A stretch of 8,937 bases of DNA from the NCBI GenBank assembly GCA_026400425.1, contig JAPLPC010000420.1:9361-18297 (forward strand). The letters are read 5' to 3'. Of the stretch, positions 1-6,809 are shown piece after piece (the first letter of the stretch is position 1; each line of letters starts with the position of its first letter). Below the pieces are notes generated by a model. It saw nothing but the letters and a program-made list of their open reading frames with translations. It was not told the DNA's origin and made no database searches. A program made the position numbers and the translations under genes. This DNA is from Hyphomicrobiales bacterium. Lineage in GTDB: Bacteria > Pseudomonadota > Alphaproteobacteria > Rhizobiales > Xanthobacteraceae.

Positions 1-1
1 G

Positions 2-1287
2 CCCGTGCTTGGAAGTCTCGATGATCTGGGCAATGTCATCGATGATTTCAAGAATCGCCAACGCCCCATCGAACGGGTGGTGATGACCCCGTCCGCCTTC
101 GAGGACGAGGCACATCCGGAATCGATCCTGATGCAGGCGCGCAAGCTGGGTCTCACCGTGAGCCGGATTCCGACGCTGGAAGAAAGCCGCGACACGCCGC
201 AGCTTGCGCCAGTGGCCGTGGAAGACCTGCTGCTGCGGCCGAGCGTGAAGATCGATTATGCCCGTCTCGAGAAGTTCGTGCGCGGCAAGGCCGTGGTCGT
301 CACCGGCGGCGGCGGTTCGATCGGTTTCGAGATCTGTGATCGGGTCATCACCTTCGGCGCGGCGCGGCTGCTGAGCATCGAGAATTCCGAGCCGGCGCTG
401 CATGCGGCCATCGAGAAGCTCTCTGCCAAAGTGACCAGTGCTGTCATCGAGGGCCGTATTGCCGACGTGCGGGATCGCGACCGCATTCACCAGCTGATGA
501 ACGCGTTCCGGCCCGAGGTCGTGTTCCATGCTGCAGCGTTGAAGCATGTCCCGATCCTGGAGCGCGACTGGGGTGAGGGCGTCAAGACCAACATCTTCGG
601 ATCGGTGAACGTCGCCGACGCAGCTCTCGCTTCGGGTGCGGTGGCGATGGTGATGATTTCGACCGACAAGGCCATCGAGCCGGTCTCGATGCTCGGCCTC
701 ACCAAGCGCTTTGCGGAGATGTATTGCCAGGCGCTCGATCGCGGATGCGGCTGATCTCGGTGCGGTTCGGCAATGTGCTGGCATCGAATGGGTCGGTGGT
801 GCCGAAGTTCAAAGCGCAGATCGAAGCCGGCGGTCCGGTGACGGTGACGCATCCGGATATGGTGCGTTACTTCATGACCATCCGCGAAGCCTGCGATCTC
901 GTGGTCACCGCGGCGACCCACGCCATGAACGCGCAGCATGCTGACGCGTCCGTCTATGTGCTCAGCATGGGCCAACCGGTCAAGATCGTCGATCTCGCCG
1001 ACCGCATGATCCGGCTATCCGGTCTCCAGCCGGGCTACGACATCGACGTCGTGTTCACCGGCGTGCGTCCGGGTGAACGTATGCACGAAATCCTGTTCGC
1101 CGAACAGGAGCCGACGGCAGAGATTGGTCTCGCCGGTATCATGGCCGCGAGGCCGAAAGAATTGCCGCTGGATGTGCTGAATGCGTGGCTCGCTACGCTG
1201 CGCACCGCAGTCGGTGCCAATCAGCACGACGTCGCGGTCGCGATTCTGAAGGACGCAGTGCCGGAATATCACGTTCCCGCGGAGTAA
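2..1287 (+). pseudogene. FlaA1/CapD/WbpM-type nucleotide-sugar 4,6-dehydratase, 5'-partial and frameshifted
   Basis: Two reading frames together give one membrane-type UDP-HexNAc 4,6-dehydratase/epimerase (Polysacc_synt_2 family). The first frame is open from base 2 (no true start; the N-terminal membrane helices lie upstream) to TGA at 752-754. It holds the end of the Rossmann-like linker domain (VLGSLDDL), the nucleotide-binding TGGGGSIG (bases 302-325), AAALKHVP and the active-site STDKA (659-673). The second frame resumes at MRLISVRFGNV (ATG 745) and runs to TAA at 1285-1287, with GVRPGERMHEILF near its end. The join is between ALDR (ending 742) and MRL (745). Only two bases separate them, where relatives carry a linker of several residues, so a deletion of 3n+1 bases fits best. 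In the family this enzyme acts on UDP-GlcNAc at the inner membrane to begin QuiNAc/FucNAc-type sugars. The usual active-site Met of MxxxK is Leu here. It could be a true pseudogene or an assembly error. Confidence 0.85.
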
Positions 1288-2300
1288 TCTGTACCGCGCG
1301 GAGTGGCGAACTGCCGTAGCAAAAGGGCCGTCGCGCCGACGCCGATCAGCATCAAAATGCTGCTGGCTGGCGTCGAGTCGAGAGTGATCGACAATCCAGC
1401 CAAGCCCGCAAGAATGATGTTCAACGCAAACACTCTGCCCACCACCTCGATCACCGCAAAGCCGTTGTCCGTCGCGCGCTGGTAGAAATGCGAGCGATGG
1501 GCGAGCCAGAACGGCTCGCGCCGCGCCACGCGTCTCAGCAGCGTCATCGTCGCGTCGCAGAGATAATAAAGCGGCAGCAGGATCGCCGCCGCAGCGTGGC
1601 CGGCGAAAGCGAGTTGCAGCAGACACCACGCGAGCAGAAGGCCGATCGGCAGGCTGCCGACATCGCCGAGAAACATCCTGGCGACCGGCTTGTTGAATGG
1701 CGCGAAGCCCAGCATCGCGCCGCAGAGCGCCGCGGCAATGAAGGTCGTCGGCTGCGAGACGGCGCCGACAAGGCCGATCAGTGCCAGGGTCGCCGAAACC
1801 GGCACGACCTCGGCGACGGTGATCCAGTCGAGGCCGTCCATGAAATTGGTGAGATTGACGAACCATAGCGCGCCGACCACCAGCACTATGCGCTCGAGCC
1901 ACAGCGGCGCGGCGGGCACAATTTGCAGATCGGACGGCAGAGCAACCAGCGCCGCAGCGACGCACAGCGCCTGCAACGCGAAGCGCGGCGCGACGGGCAT
2001 TGGCCGCAGATCGTCGATGGCTCCGACGATGGCGATCACGATCGCCACTGCAAACAACACCCAGCCTGCCGCCGGGATGGTGGTGAACCATGCGGTCGCA
2101 ATGGCCGACACGGCCAAAGTCACCGCGATGACCGCAATGCCGGCACCTTGCGGCGTCGGCACGGTGTGCGAGGAGCGCGCATTTGGCCGGGCCAGAGCAT
2201 AACGGATCAGCAACGGATGAATGGCCCGGATACAAACGGCAGACATGACCGTGGCAGCGACCAATATGACGGTGAGGGCAGTCAAATCGGTTGACGACAT
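1269..2300 (-). CDS. WecA/WbpL-like undecaprenyl-phosphate sugar-1-phosphate transferase (glycosyltransferase family 4)
   Basis: This is a 343-aa polytopic inner-membrane protein of the PNPT (MraY/WecA) family. It transfers a HexNAc-1-phosphate from a UDP-sugar to undecaprenyl phosphate, the first step of O-antigen-like chains. Visible motifs in order: hydrophobic N-terminal segment (residues about 6-24), ARPNARSSHTVPTPQGAG (37-54), the Mg-binding DD pair (96-97), NLTNFMDGLD (149-158), GDVGS (212-216) and the cytoplasmic HRSHFYQ (268-274), with hydrophobic helices between them. PTPQGAG replaces the more common PTPRGGG. Length is normal for WbpL-type enzymes. The start at 2298-2300 just precedes the first membrane segment; its Shine-Dalgarno is weak. 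The stop (1269-1271) lies inside the 3' end of the convergent dehydratase gene. That neighbour commonly makes the sugar such transferases use. The exact sugar (QuiNAc, FucNAc or GlcNAc) cannot be told from sequence. Confidence 0.9.
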   Translation of the reverse strand: MSSTDLTALTVILVAATVMSAVCIRAIHPLLIRYALARPNARSSHTVPTPQGAGIAVIAVTLAVSAIATAWFTTIPAAGWVLFAVAIVIAIVGAIDDLRPMPVAPRFALQALCVAAALVALPSDLQIVPAAPLWLERIVLVVGALWFVNLTNFMDGLDWITVAEVVPVSATLALIGLVGAVSQPTTFIAAALCGAMLGFAPFNKPVARMFLGDVGSLPIGLLLAWCLLQLAFAGHAAAAILLPLYYLCDATMTLLRRVARREPFWLAHRSHFYQRATDNGFAVIEVVGRVFALNIILAGLAGLSITLDSTPASSILMLIGVGATALLLRQFATPRGTDYSAGT

Positions 2301-2413
2301 CAGGATGACAAAGCAGCGAAGTTTTCGGGCGATTGCGGCGAGCTATGCATGACAGCCTTCATAGCGGGTTTTGACGGCATGGCCACCGGGTGAGGCCGTG
2401 GTTCTGACGCATT

Positions 2414-2431
2414 CGGGTGCTGCGGTACCCG
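2414..2431. other. Short inverted repeat in the divergent intergenic region
   Basis: The 219-bp divergent gap (2301-2519) between the sugar-phosphate transferase and the UDP-GlcA epimerase must contain promoters for both genes. I see no convincing -35/-10 pair on either strand. The only clear symmetry is CGGGT and ACCCG around an 8-base spacer, extendable by one T/A pair to 2413-2432. It could be an operator half-site pair or chance in GC-rich DNA. Confidence 0.25.
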
Positions 2432-2519
2432 ACTATTGCAGCAACCGCGGCCACATGGCTAATAGATTGCTGCTTGGCGGGCCATGCACTGTGGTCCGCT
2501 TGGCAAATCTGGGGACATG

Positions 2520-3518
2520 ATGTCTGAACCTTCCATCCTCGTCACCGGCGCTGCTGGCTTCATCGGCTTTCATGTCACCCGCCGGTTGCTGGCCGAAGGC
2601 CGCAGCGTGGTCGGCCTCGACAGCATCAACGATTATTATGATCCTTCGTTGAAGGAGGCGCGGCTGGCTGAACTGGCCGGCCAGCCGAATTTCACGTTCA
2701 TCAGGGCCAATCTGGCAGACAGGGCCCGCCTGCTGGGGCTGATGGCCGAGTACAAGTTTCCGGTCGTGATCCATCTCGCGGCCCAGGCCGGCGTGCGGTA
2801 TTCCATCGACAATCCCCATGCCTATGCCGACGCCAATCTCGAGGGTTTTCTGAACATCCTCGAAGGCTGCCGCCACAATGGCTGCAGGCATCTGCGCTAT
2901 GCGTCGTCGTCGTCGGTCTATGGCGCCAACAAGAAGAAGCCGTTCTCGGTCAGCGATCGCGTCGATCATCCGATCAGTCTCTATGCCGCCAGCAAGAAGG
3001 CGAATGAGCTGATGGCGCATTCCTATAGCCATCTGTACCGGCTGCCGACCACCGGCCTGCGGTTTTTCACGGTCTATGGCCCCTGGGGCCGGCCGGACAT
3101 GGCGATCTTCCTGTTCACCAAGGCGATCATCGACAAGCAGCCGATCAAGCTGTTCAATCACGGCGACATGCGGCGCGACTTCACCTATGTGGACGATGTC
3201 GTCAGCGCCATCAGTCGGCTGATCGACCACGTGCCTGCGGGAAGCGCGGACGAAGCGCCGGCGCAAATCTACAATGTCGGTAACCACAAGCCGGAAGAGC
3301 TTTTGCACGTGGTCGAGGTTCTCGAAAAAGAACTGGGGCTGGACGCGATCAAGACGATGCTGCCGATGCAGCCGGGCGACGTGCATGAGACGTTCGCGGA
3401 TGTGGACGACCTGATGCGCGATGTCGGCTTCAAGCCCGACACCAGTATCGAAGACGGCATCCGCCAATTCGTCGCCTGGTATCGCGGCTACTATGGCAAT
3501 CTCGGCGCAAGCCGCTAA
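2520..3518 (+). CDS. lpsL: UDP-glucuronate 4-epimerase (extended SDR family)
   Basis: This is a 332-aa cytoplasmic NAD-dependent epimerase interconverting UDP-glucuronate and UDP-galacturonate, which supplies GalA for LPS or capsule. Seen: Rossmann motif GAAGFIG (10-16), the family signatures NDYYDPSLKEARL (37-49) and AGVRYSIDNPHAYADANLEG (90-109), ASSSSVYG (128-135), catalytic Y155-x-x-x-K159 in YAASK, and FFTVYGPWGRPDMA (182-195). These separate it from GalE and dTDP-glucose dehydratases. ATG 2517 and ATG 2520 are adjacent. I chose 2520 because GGGGA (2511-2515) then has usable spacing and the protein begins MSEPSILVTG, close to the Rossmann strand; the upstream in-frame ATG at 2484 adds a non-conserved leader. 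The mannose pyrophosphorylase gene follows after 32 bp, so the two are probably cotranscribed. The symbol is by analogy with Sinorhizobium lpsL. Confidence 0.9.
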   Translation: MSEPSILVTGAAGFIGFHVTRRLLAEGRSVVGLDSINDYYDPSLKEARLAELAGQPNFTFIRANLADRARLLGLMAEYKFPVVIHLAAQAGVRYSIDNPHAYADANLEGFLNILEGCRHNGCRHLRYASSSSVYGANKKKPFSVSDRVDHPISLYAASKKANELMAHSYSHLYRLPTTGLRFFTVYGPWGRPDMAIFLFTKAIIDKQPIKLFNHGDMRRDFTYVDDVVSAISRLIDHVPAGSADEAPAQIYNVGNHKPEELLHVVEVLEKELGLDAIKTMLPMQPGDVHETFADVDDLMRDVGFKPDTSIEDGIRQFVAWYRGYYGNLGASR

Positions 3519-3550
3519 AGCAATTTCCGGACAAAGAGGTCGAGCCAACG

Positions 3551-4921
3551 ATGAGCAAGCGCATCATTCCCCTGATCATGTGCGGCGGTGCCGGAACGCG
3601 TCTGTGGCCGTCCTCGCGTGAGGGGCGCCCGAAGCAATTTCTGCCTTTGTTCGGCCCGCGCTCGACTTTTCAGGATACGATCCTGCGCATTTCCGATCCC
3701 GCATTGTTCGATCGGCCGATCGTGATCACCAGCGAAGCTTACCGCTTCATGGTGCGCGAGCAGTTGGCGGAGATCGACAGCGATGCCGACATCCTGCTCG
3801 AACCGGCGCGTCGTGACTCCGGCCCGGCCATCGCCGCCGGCGCCGCTTTCGCCATCACGCGTGACAAGGACGCGATTGTGCTGGCGCTGGCCGCCGATCA
3901 CGTGGTGCGCGACGTCCCGGCTTTCGTCGCGGCCTGCCGGGCCGGATTGGTCGAGGCCGACAATGGTCATATCGTCACCTTCGGCGTCACACCGGAGCGG
4001 CCGGCGGTCGAGTATGGCTACATCTCGCCCGGCGACGCGCTGTCCGGCGACGTCAAGCGCGTGGCGAAATTTGTCGAAAAGCCGGATCTGCCGACAGCCA
4101 CGCGCTATGTCGAGGCCGGCTATCTCTGGAACAGCGGCAACTTCATGTTTCGGGCGTCGACGCTGCTCGACGAATATCGCGGCGTTGACGCGGACAGTGT
4201 CGCCACCATCTCGAAAGCGGTCGCGCAGGCCGGCCGCGATCTCGGCTTCTTCACCCTCGATGCCGACGCGTTCAAGCAGGCCCGCGCGATCTCGGTGGAC
4301 TATGCGGTGATGGAGAAGACGACCAGGGCCGCGGTCGTCCCGGTGTCCTGCGGCTGGTCGGATGTCGGCTCCTGGCTCGCGGTGTGGGAATTGTCGAACA
4401 AAGATGCCGATGGCAATGCGGCGCAGGGTCTCGCAGTGTTCGAGGACAGCCGCAATTGCAACGTCGCCAGCGACGGGCCGGTGGTGGCGCTCGAAGGTGT
4501 GGACGATCTCGTCGTCGTCGCAACGCAGGACGCCGTATTGGTCTCGCGACAGAAAGACGCCAACAATCTCAAGCGCCTCGTGGCGAAGCTCAAGGTCGCC
4601 GCGCCGGGTGTGACGACGGATCACCTCAAGACCCATCGTCAGGTCAAGCGTCTGGTGGTGAAAGCGGGCGAACGGATGTCGCTGCAGATGCATCATCATC
4701 GCTCGGAGCACTGGATCATCGTGCGCGGCACGGCTCGCGTGACGCTGGACGACACCATCAGGATGATGCAGGAGAACGAGTCGATCTACATTCCGATCGG
4801 TGTATCGCATCGCCTGGAGAATCCGGGCAAGATCCCGCTCGAACTGATCGAAGTACAAACCGGTAGTTATCTCGGCGAGGACGACATCGTCCGCATCGAG
4901 GACGACTACAAGCGCACATGA
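3551..4921 (+). CDS. manC: Mannose-1-phosphate guanylyltransferase / mannose-6-phosphate isomerase (type II, bifunctional)
   Basis: This is a 456-aa cytoplasmic enzyme of the ManC/AlgA/XanB family that makes GDP-mannose from Man-1-P and GTP and, through its C-terminal cupin, interconverts Fru-6-P and Man-6-P. Seen: the pyrophosphorylase signature GGAGTRLWPSSREGRPKQF (12-30), AADHVV (114-119), FVEKP (174-178), YLWNSGNFMF (191-200), GWSDVGSW (268-275), and the metal-binding cupin motif QMHHHRSEHW (379-388) with IPIGVSHRLENP (415-425). AGAGG (3535-3539) stands 11 bases before the ATG. Oddity: between the pyrophosphorylase domain and the cupin, DHLKTHR (357-363) runs directly into QVKRLVVK. Relatives carry a (V/T)xRPWGxY...G-R/F segment of roughly 15 residues there, so an in-frame deletion is suspected. 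The first activity should be unaffected; isomerase activity may be impaired. No phosphomannomutase (manB) is in the window. Confidence 0.93.
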   Translation: MSKRIIPLIMCGGAGTRLWPSSREGRPKQFLPLFGPRSTFQDTILRISDPALFDRPIVITSEAYRFMVREQLAEIDSDADILLEPARRDSGPAIAAGAAFAITRDKDAIVLALAADHVVRDVPAFVAACRAGLVEADNGHIVTFGVTPERPAVEYGYISPGDALSGDVKRVAKFVEKPDLPTATRYVEAGYLWNSGNFMFRASTLLDEYRGVDADSVATISKAVAQAGRDLGFFTLDADAFKQARAISVDYAVMEKTTRAAVVPVSCGWSDVGSWLAVWELSNKDADGNAAQGLAVFEDSRNCNVASDGPVVALEGVDDLVVVATQDAVLVSRQKDANNLKRLVAKLKVAAPGVTTDHLKTHRQVKRLVVKAGERMSLQMHHHRSEHWIIVRGTARVTLDDTIRMMQENESIYIPIGVSHRLENPGKIPLELIEVQTGSYLGEDDIVRIEDDYKRT

Positions 4922-4948
4922 GGCGCGAGCACGGTCGGCACGCGTGGC

Positions 4949-5140
4949 CTAGCGATATTCGATGAATTTCTTGTAGATCCAGCGGCGCCCGTCATGGCGC
5001 CGCCATACCCGTCCGTGCACCAGCCGCCCGGTGATCGAGCGCCGCGGGATCAGCACGCGCCATAAATGCCAGACCCCGGCCCAATCGGCGCGCGGCTTGA
5101 GTTTCAGGATGCGGAGATGGTTCTGGCTGTCGGCAAACAT
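4949..5140 (-). CDS. Small basic protein of unknown function (63 aa)
   Basis: This is a 63-aa ORF rich in Arg, Trp and His (for example RVLIPRRSITGRLVHGRVWRR), with no signal peptide or membrane segment. I do not recognise a domain. Support for it being real: most codons end in G or C like the neighbouring genes, it fits an otherwise geneless gap, and the composition looks like a compact folded basic peptide. It converges on manC (27 bp between stops) and is divergent from the 99-aa gene. No good Shine-Dalgarno precedes ATG 5140; instead a 7-bp inverted repeat abuts the start codon. The competing minus-strand frame at 4992-5204 is less codon-biased. The high positive charge could suit nucleic-acid or ribosome binding, but that is only a guess. 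Confidence 0.5.
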   Translation of the reverse strand: MFADSQNHLRILKLKPRADWAGVWHLWRVLIPRRSITGRLVHGRVWRRHDGRRWIYKKFIEYR

Positions 5141-5164
5141 GGGGATCTCGACATGTGGATCCCC
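5141..5164. promoter_or_regulatory. Perfect 7-bp inverted repeat touching the start codon of the 63-aa gene
   Basis: GGGGATC (5141-5147) and GATCCCC (5158-5164) are perfect inverted copies around a 10-base spacer containing the palindrome ACATGT. On the minus-strand transcript this forms a hairpin ending exactly at the AUG (5140) of the 63-aa ORF, where a ribosome site should be. The GGGGA of its 5' arm also lies 5 bases before an out-of-frame ATG in the loop, which would open a 16-codon ORF. It may restrain translation or be a protein-binding site. Confidence 0.4.
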
Positions 5165-5225
5165 GCAATTGCCGGCAATACGGCGAAATATTCAATTGCA
5201 ACATGGATTTAACCTAACCGATCAA

Positions 5226-5265
5226 GGTTACCGGCCGGGTCCCGCGCGGCCCGGTAACCGGTTTT
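5226..5265 (+). terminator. Strong GC-rich hairpin followed by TTTT (terminator or structured leader)
   Basis: GGTTACCGG (5226-5234) and CCGGTAACC (5251-5259) are a perfect 9-bp inverted repeat with a GC-rich 16-base interior that can pair a little further with a bulge. GG and TTTT (5262-5265) follow. Read on the plus strand it resembles an intrinsic terminator with a short T tail. Two TAACC copies (5210-5219) upstream could compete for the GGTTA arm. It lies about 80 bases before the GTG of the 99-aa gene, and no known plus-strand gene ends just upstream, so an attenuator or small-RNA element is also possible. Confidence 0.35.
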
Positions 5266-5343
5266 CCGCAATTTGATGGATAACCGCCTGCGTGCCGCGT
5301 AAACTTTGCGAAACGCCCTTTTTTCTTTGCCTGAGCAGTTCCG

Positions 5344-5643
5344 GTGAAAGTTTTTACCCTCGAAATCGATGGACAGCCGATCCTGGCTTTCGATGCCAGC
5401 AGCATCGACGAAGCCCGCGGCATCTGCGCGTTGCCCGAGTTTCACGCCGACCTTGCGACGTTGAAGCGGCAAGGCCAGCCGCTGCTGGGCGATGGCGCGG
5501 TGTTCGCGACACGCGAGGCGTCCGCGATGGAGGTCGTCTCCTTCAATCATGCCATGGCCGGCGCCGGGCCGTCGGAGGGGCCGACCATGACGTTTCTCGT
5601 TCCTGTCGATGGCATGGTCGTGACGATCATCCAGCCCGAATAG
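5344..5643 (+). CDS. Conserved-looking hypothetical protein (99 aa)
   Basis: This small soluble protein begins MKVFTLEIDGQPILAFDASS and ends FLVPVDGMVVTIIQPE, with no signal peptide, membrane helix or cysteine motif. I recognise the general look from Bradyrhizobium-type genomes but know no domain or function. The N-terminal beta-like strand followed by SIDEARGICALPEF suggests a small alpha/beta fold. GTG 5344 is the first possible start, since an in-frame TGA lies at 5332-5334. Only a weak TGAG precedes it, with a T6 tract (5319-5324) just upstream. Third codon positions are mostly G/C, as in the neighbours. It stands alone between a structured intergenic region and a hairpin after its stop, and galE follows 76 bp later in the same direction. 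Position alone does not tie it to polysaccharide synthesis. Confidence 0.7.
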   Translation: MKVFTLEIDGQPILAFDASSIDEARGICALPEFHADLATLKRQGQPLLGDGAVFATREASAMEVVSFNHAMAGAGPSEGPTMTFLVPVDGMVVTIIQPE

Positions 5644-5665
5644 ATCGCCACAGCGGCATGGCGAT
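5644..5665 (+). terminator. Hairpin immediately after the 99-aa gene, weak terminator candidate
   Basis: ATCGCCA (5644-5650) and TGGCGAT (5659-5665) form a perfect 7-bp stem with an 8-base loop starting at the first base after the stop codon. The following bases (TCAATCTT) are not a proper T run, so it may act as an mRNA 3' stabiliser or a partial terminator before galE. Confidence 0.35.
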
Positions 5666-5719
5666 TCAATCTTCAACACATCGTTCGCGCTGAGCGAGCC
5701 GGACACAGGATTTCGCGCG

Positions 5720-6715
5720 ATGGGCTCGAGACAAGCCGTTCTGGTGACTGGAGGGGCAGGTTATATCGGTGCGCACTGCTGCAAGGCGCTGCATGCTGCC
5801 GGCTATCTGCCGGTCTGCTACGATAATCTATCGACGGGCCATGCGGACTTCGTCAAATGGGGCCCGCTCGTCATCGGTGACATCGCCGACAGCCGCGCCG
5901 TGGCGGAAGCGATCGCCCGTCATAACGTCGTCGCGGTCATGCATTTTGCCGCTTTCAGCCTGGTCGGCGAATCCGTTATCGATCCGCAGAAATATTATCA
6001 GAACAATCTCGCCGGCACGCTCGGGCTGCTCCAAGCCATGCGCGAGACCGATGTATTGAAACTGGTTTTCTCAAGCACCGGCGCTGTCTATGGCCAGGCC
6101 GACAGCAAGCCGATTGCAGAAGCCGCAGCGGGCCGGCCGATCAATCCTTACGGCACCAGCAAATGGATGATCGAACAGGTACTGGCGGATTATCGCCATG
6201 CCTATGGGTTGCAATCCTTCAGGCTGCGCTACTTCAATGCCTGTGGCGATGACCCCGACGGGCAGATCGGCGAGTTGCGCGATCCCGAAACGCATCTGAT
6301 CCCGCGCGCCATGATGGCGCTGCAGGGGCATGCCGAGTTTTCGGTGTTCGGCGACGACTATGCGACTTCTGACGGCACTGCCATTCGCGATTACATCCAT
6401 GTCGTCGACCTGGCCGCGGCGCATATCCGCGCGGTGACGCTGCTGCTGGAAGGCCACGAAGGCGGCGCGTTCAATCTCGGCACCGGCAGCGGTCTGTCGG
6501 TTTTGCAGATCCTCAAAGCGATCGAGCAGGAAGCCGGGCGCCCGGTGCCCCATGTGATTCGTGCCCGTCGTTCGGGTGATCCCGAATTCCTGGTGGCCGA
6601 TGCGTCAGCGGCTCACGCGGTGCTTGGATTCCGTCCGCAACACTCGGATCTGTCGACGATCGTGGGGACGGCTTGGACCTGGCACCAGAAGGCACATCCG
6701 ATTCGCAACACATGA
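5720..6715 (+). CDS. galE: UDP-glucose 4-epimerase
   Basis: This is a 331-aa cytoplasmic NAD-dependent epimerase interconverting UDP-glucose and UDP-galactose, for exopolysaccharide, LPS or galactose use. Seen: TGGAGYIG (10-17) for NAD, YDNLSTGH (34-41), MHFAAFSLVGES (74-85), FSSTGAVYG (117-125) with the catalytic Ser/Thr, Y144-x-x-x-K148 in YGTSK, LRYFNACGDDPDGQIGE, and GTAIRDYIHVVDLA, all typical of GalE/ExoB. Gly replaces the usual small residue in SSTxAVYG, probably without effect. Length is normal and there is no sign of damage. AGGA (5707-5710) lies 9 bases before ATG 5720, supporting this start. The neighbouring UDP-GlcA epimerase and diamino-sugar genes suggest an envelope-glycan role. 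It is separated from gnnA by 166 bp and is probably not in the same transcript. No other galactose-utilisation gene is visible. Confidence 0.93.
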   Translation: MGSRQAVLVTGGAGYIGAHCCKALHAAGYLPVCYDNLSTGHADFVKWGPLVIGDIADSRAVAEAIARHNVVAVMHFAAFSLVGESVIDPQKYYQNNLAGTLGLLQAMRETDVLKLVFSSTGAVYGQADSKPIAEAAAGRPINPYGTSKWMIEQVLADYRHAYGLQSFRLRYFNACGDDPDGQIGELRDPETHLIPRAMMALQGHAEFSVFGDDYATSDGTAIRDYIHVVDLAAAHIRAVTLLLEGHEGGAFNLGTGSGLSVLQILKAIEQEAGRPVPHVIRARRSGDPEFLVADASAAHAVLGFRPQHSDLSTIVGTAWTWHQKAHPIRNT

Positions 6716-6809
6716 TGGGAGCGCGAAAGCGCCACAAAGCGCGCCTTGCCGGCGGGTTTTCCTGTAATTCTCTGAATCAAAACGTGTTTGGATCACGACC
6801 CTGCTGCAT

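Noticed and set aside
724..744. TTG at 724 as an independent start for the dehydratase C-terminal half
   Set aside because: No ribosome site is seen, and the first residues (PGARSR) are out-of-frame remnants; conserved sequence begins only at 745. The half lacks the NAD-binding domain, so a stand-alone enzyme is implausible.
1015..2235. Minus-strand ORF of 406 codons overlapping the sugar-phosphate transferase
   Set aside because: It is a frame-shifted shadow of the membrane protein, Arg/Ala/Cys-rich and without helices; the 1269-2300 frame carries all PNPT motifs.
2436..2465. TTGCAG ... TAATAG as a sigma-70 promoter for the UDP-GlcA epimerase
   Set aside because: Each box matches only about 3 of 6 consensus positions, so it is indistinguishable from chance.
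2484..2519. Upstream ATG at 2484 as start of the UDP-GlcA epimerase
   Set aside because: It would add MHCGPLGKSGDM before the conserved beginning, with no supporting ribosome site; family members start close to the ILVTGAAG strand.
4689..4701. CATCATCATC short tandem repeat
   Set aside because: It encodes the conserved metal-binding His run of the ManC cupin domain; it is not a regulatory repeat.
2433..4858. Long minus-strand ORFs (2433-3548, 371 codons; 3515-4858, 447 codons)
   Set aside because: They are antisense to the UDP-GlcA epimerase and ManC genes, rich in Arg/His/Asp with no family motifs, and typical of open antisense frames in GC-rich DNA.
5209..5706. Minus-strand 165-codon ORF opposite the 99-aa gene
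   Set aside because: The plus frame has host-like codon use and a protein-like sequence; the minus frame covers the repeat-rich gap and has an Arg-rich shadow composition.
6721..6760. GCGC-GAAA-GCGC mini-hairpin and a CGCC/GGCG pairing followed by GGTTTT after galE
   Set aside because: The 4-bp stems are too short to call a terminator; noted only as a possible weak 3' structure.
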